A stretch of DNA of 9,453 nt from the NCBI GenBank assembly GCA_947478535.1, contig CANJXD010000201.1, forward strand, positions 1 through 9,453, in the 5' to 3' direction. A program made the translations under genes and the position numbers. Shown in pieces: positions 9,341-9,453 of the stretch. This DNA is from Acetobacteraceae bacterium. Its GTDB lineage: Bacteria > Pseudomonadota > Alphaproteobacteria > Acetobacterales > Acetobacteraceae. Every line of letters begins with the position of its first letter. Position 1 is the stretch's first letter. The notes below the pieces were generated by a model. That model made no database searches. It saw only the letters and a list, made by a program, of their open reading frames with translations, and was not told the origin of the DNA.

Positions 9341-9453
9341 AGACCGGCAAGCCCCAGACCGGCAGGCCCCAGACCGGCAGGCCCCAGACCGGCAGGCCCC
9401 AGACCGGCAAACCCCAGACCGGCAAACCCCAGACCGGCAAACCCCAGACCGGC
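9341..9453. repeat. 15-bp tandem array upstream of eno, open at right edge
   Basis: Seven full copies of a 15-base unit (plus strand AGACCGGCA, two variable purines, CCCC) and eight bases of the next copy, continuing past the window edge. The two variable bases read AG, then GG three times, then AA three times, so units spread in blocks from two transitions. On the minus strand one frame reads PVWGL with all variants synonymous. A second reads AGLG followed by F, P or L and stops at TAA 9325-9327 just after the array. Neither is proven coding. Confidence 0.93.

Noticed and set aside
9341..9453. Short regular repeats as a CRISPR array
   Set aside because: The 15-base units are contiguous with no spacers, and no cas genes are present.

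Overview
The window is GC-rich (roughly two-thirds G+C by eye) and is alphaproteobacterial. The evidence is an E1-beta subunit with its own N-terminal lipoyl domain, a pdhA-pdhB-pdhC-lpd operon, and the neighbourhood eno / ftsB (divIC) / pdhABC. The style fits Rhodospirillales/Acetobacteraceae, but no marker here fixes the genus. The GANTC pentamer is strongly depleted, with the remaining copies concentrated in gene leaders, which fits a lineage using CcrM-type adenine methylation.

Layout by position. 1-1338 (-) is lpd, cut by the left edge near its C-terminus. 1344-1829 (-) is a GNAT acetyltransferase joined to both neighbours by 4-nt start/stop overlaps. 1826-3136 (-) is pdhC (E2), 3152-4489 (-) is pdhB (lipoylated E1-beta) and 4491-5543 (-) is pdhA (E1-alpha). 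5544-5801 is the pdh leader with an AT-rich candidate promoter and a UUCG-capped hairpin. 5802-6224 (-) is a small exported protein built on a period-5 asparagine ladder with twelve perfect NALNP repeats. 6225-6486 is a divergent intergenic region. 6487-7515 (+) is a phytanoyl-CoA-dioxygenase-like Fe(II)/2-oxoglutarate oxygenase, the only plus-strand gene. 7520-7906 (-) is ftsB/divIC, 8014-9291 (-) is eno, and 9341-9453 is a 15-bp tandem array running off the right edge.

Functionally the minus-strand core carries lower glycolysis into acetyl-CoA: enolase makes phosphoenolpyruvate, and after pyruvate kinase (not here) the PDH complex converts pyruvate to acetyl-CoA. An acetyl-CoA-using GNAT is translated from the same message. 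ftsB is the usual cell-division passenger between eno and pdhA. The oxygenase and the repeat protein look like an accessory insertion between ftsB and pdhA.

The main unusual features are the NALNP repeat protein, the minisatellite in front of eno, the GNAT embedded in the pdh operon, the placement of GANTC sites, and a nearly identical stretch of lipoyl-domain DNA shared by pdhB and pdhC. I saw no tRNA, rRNA, insertion sequence, transposase, integrase or CRISPR array.
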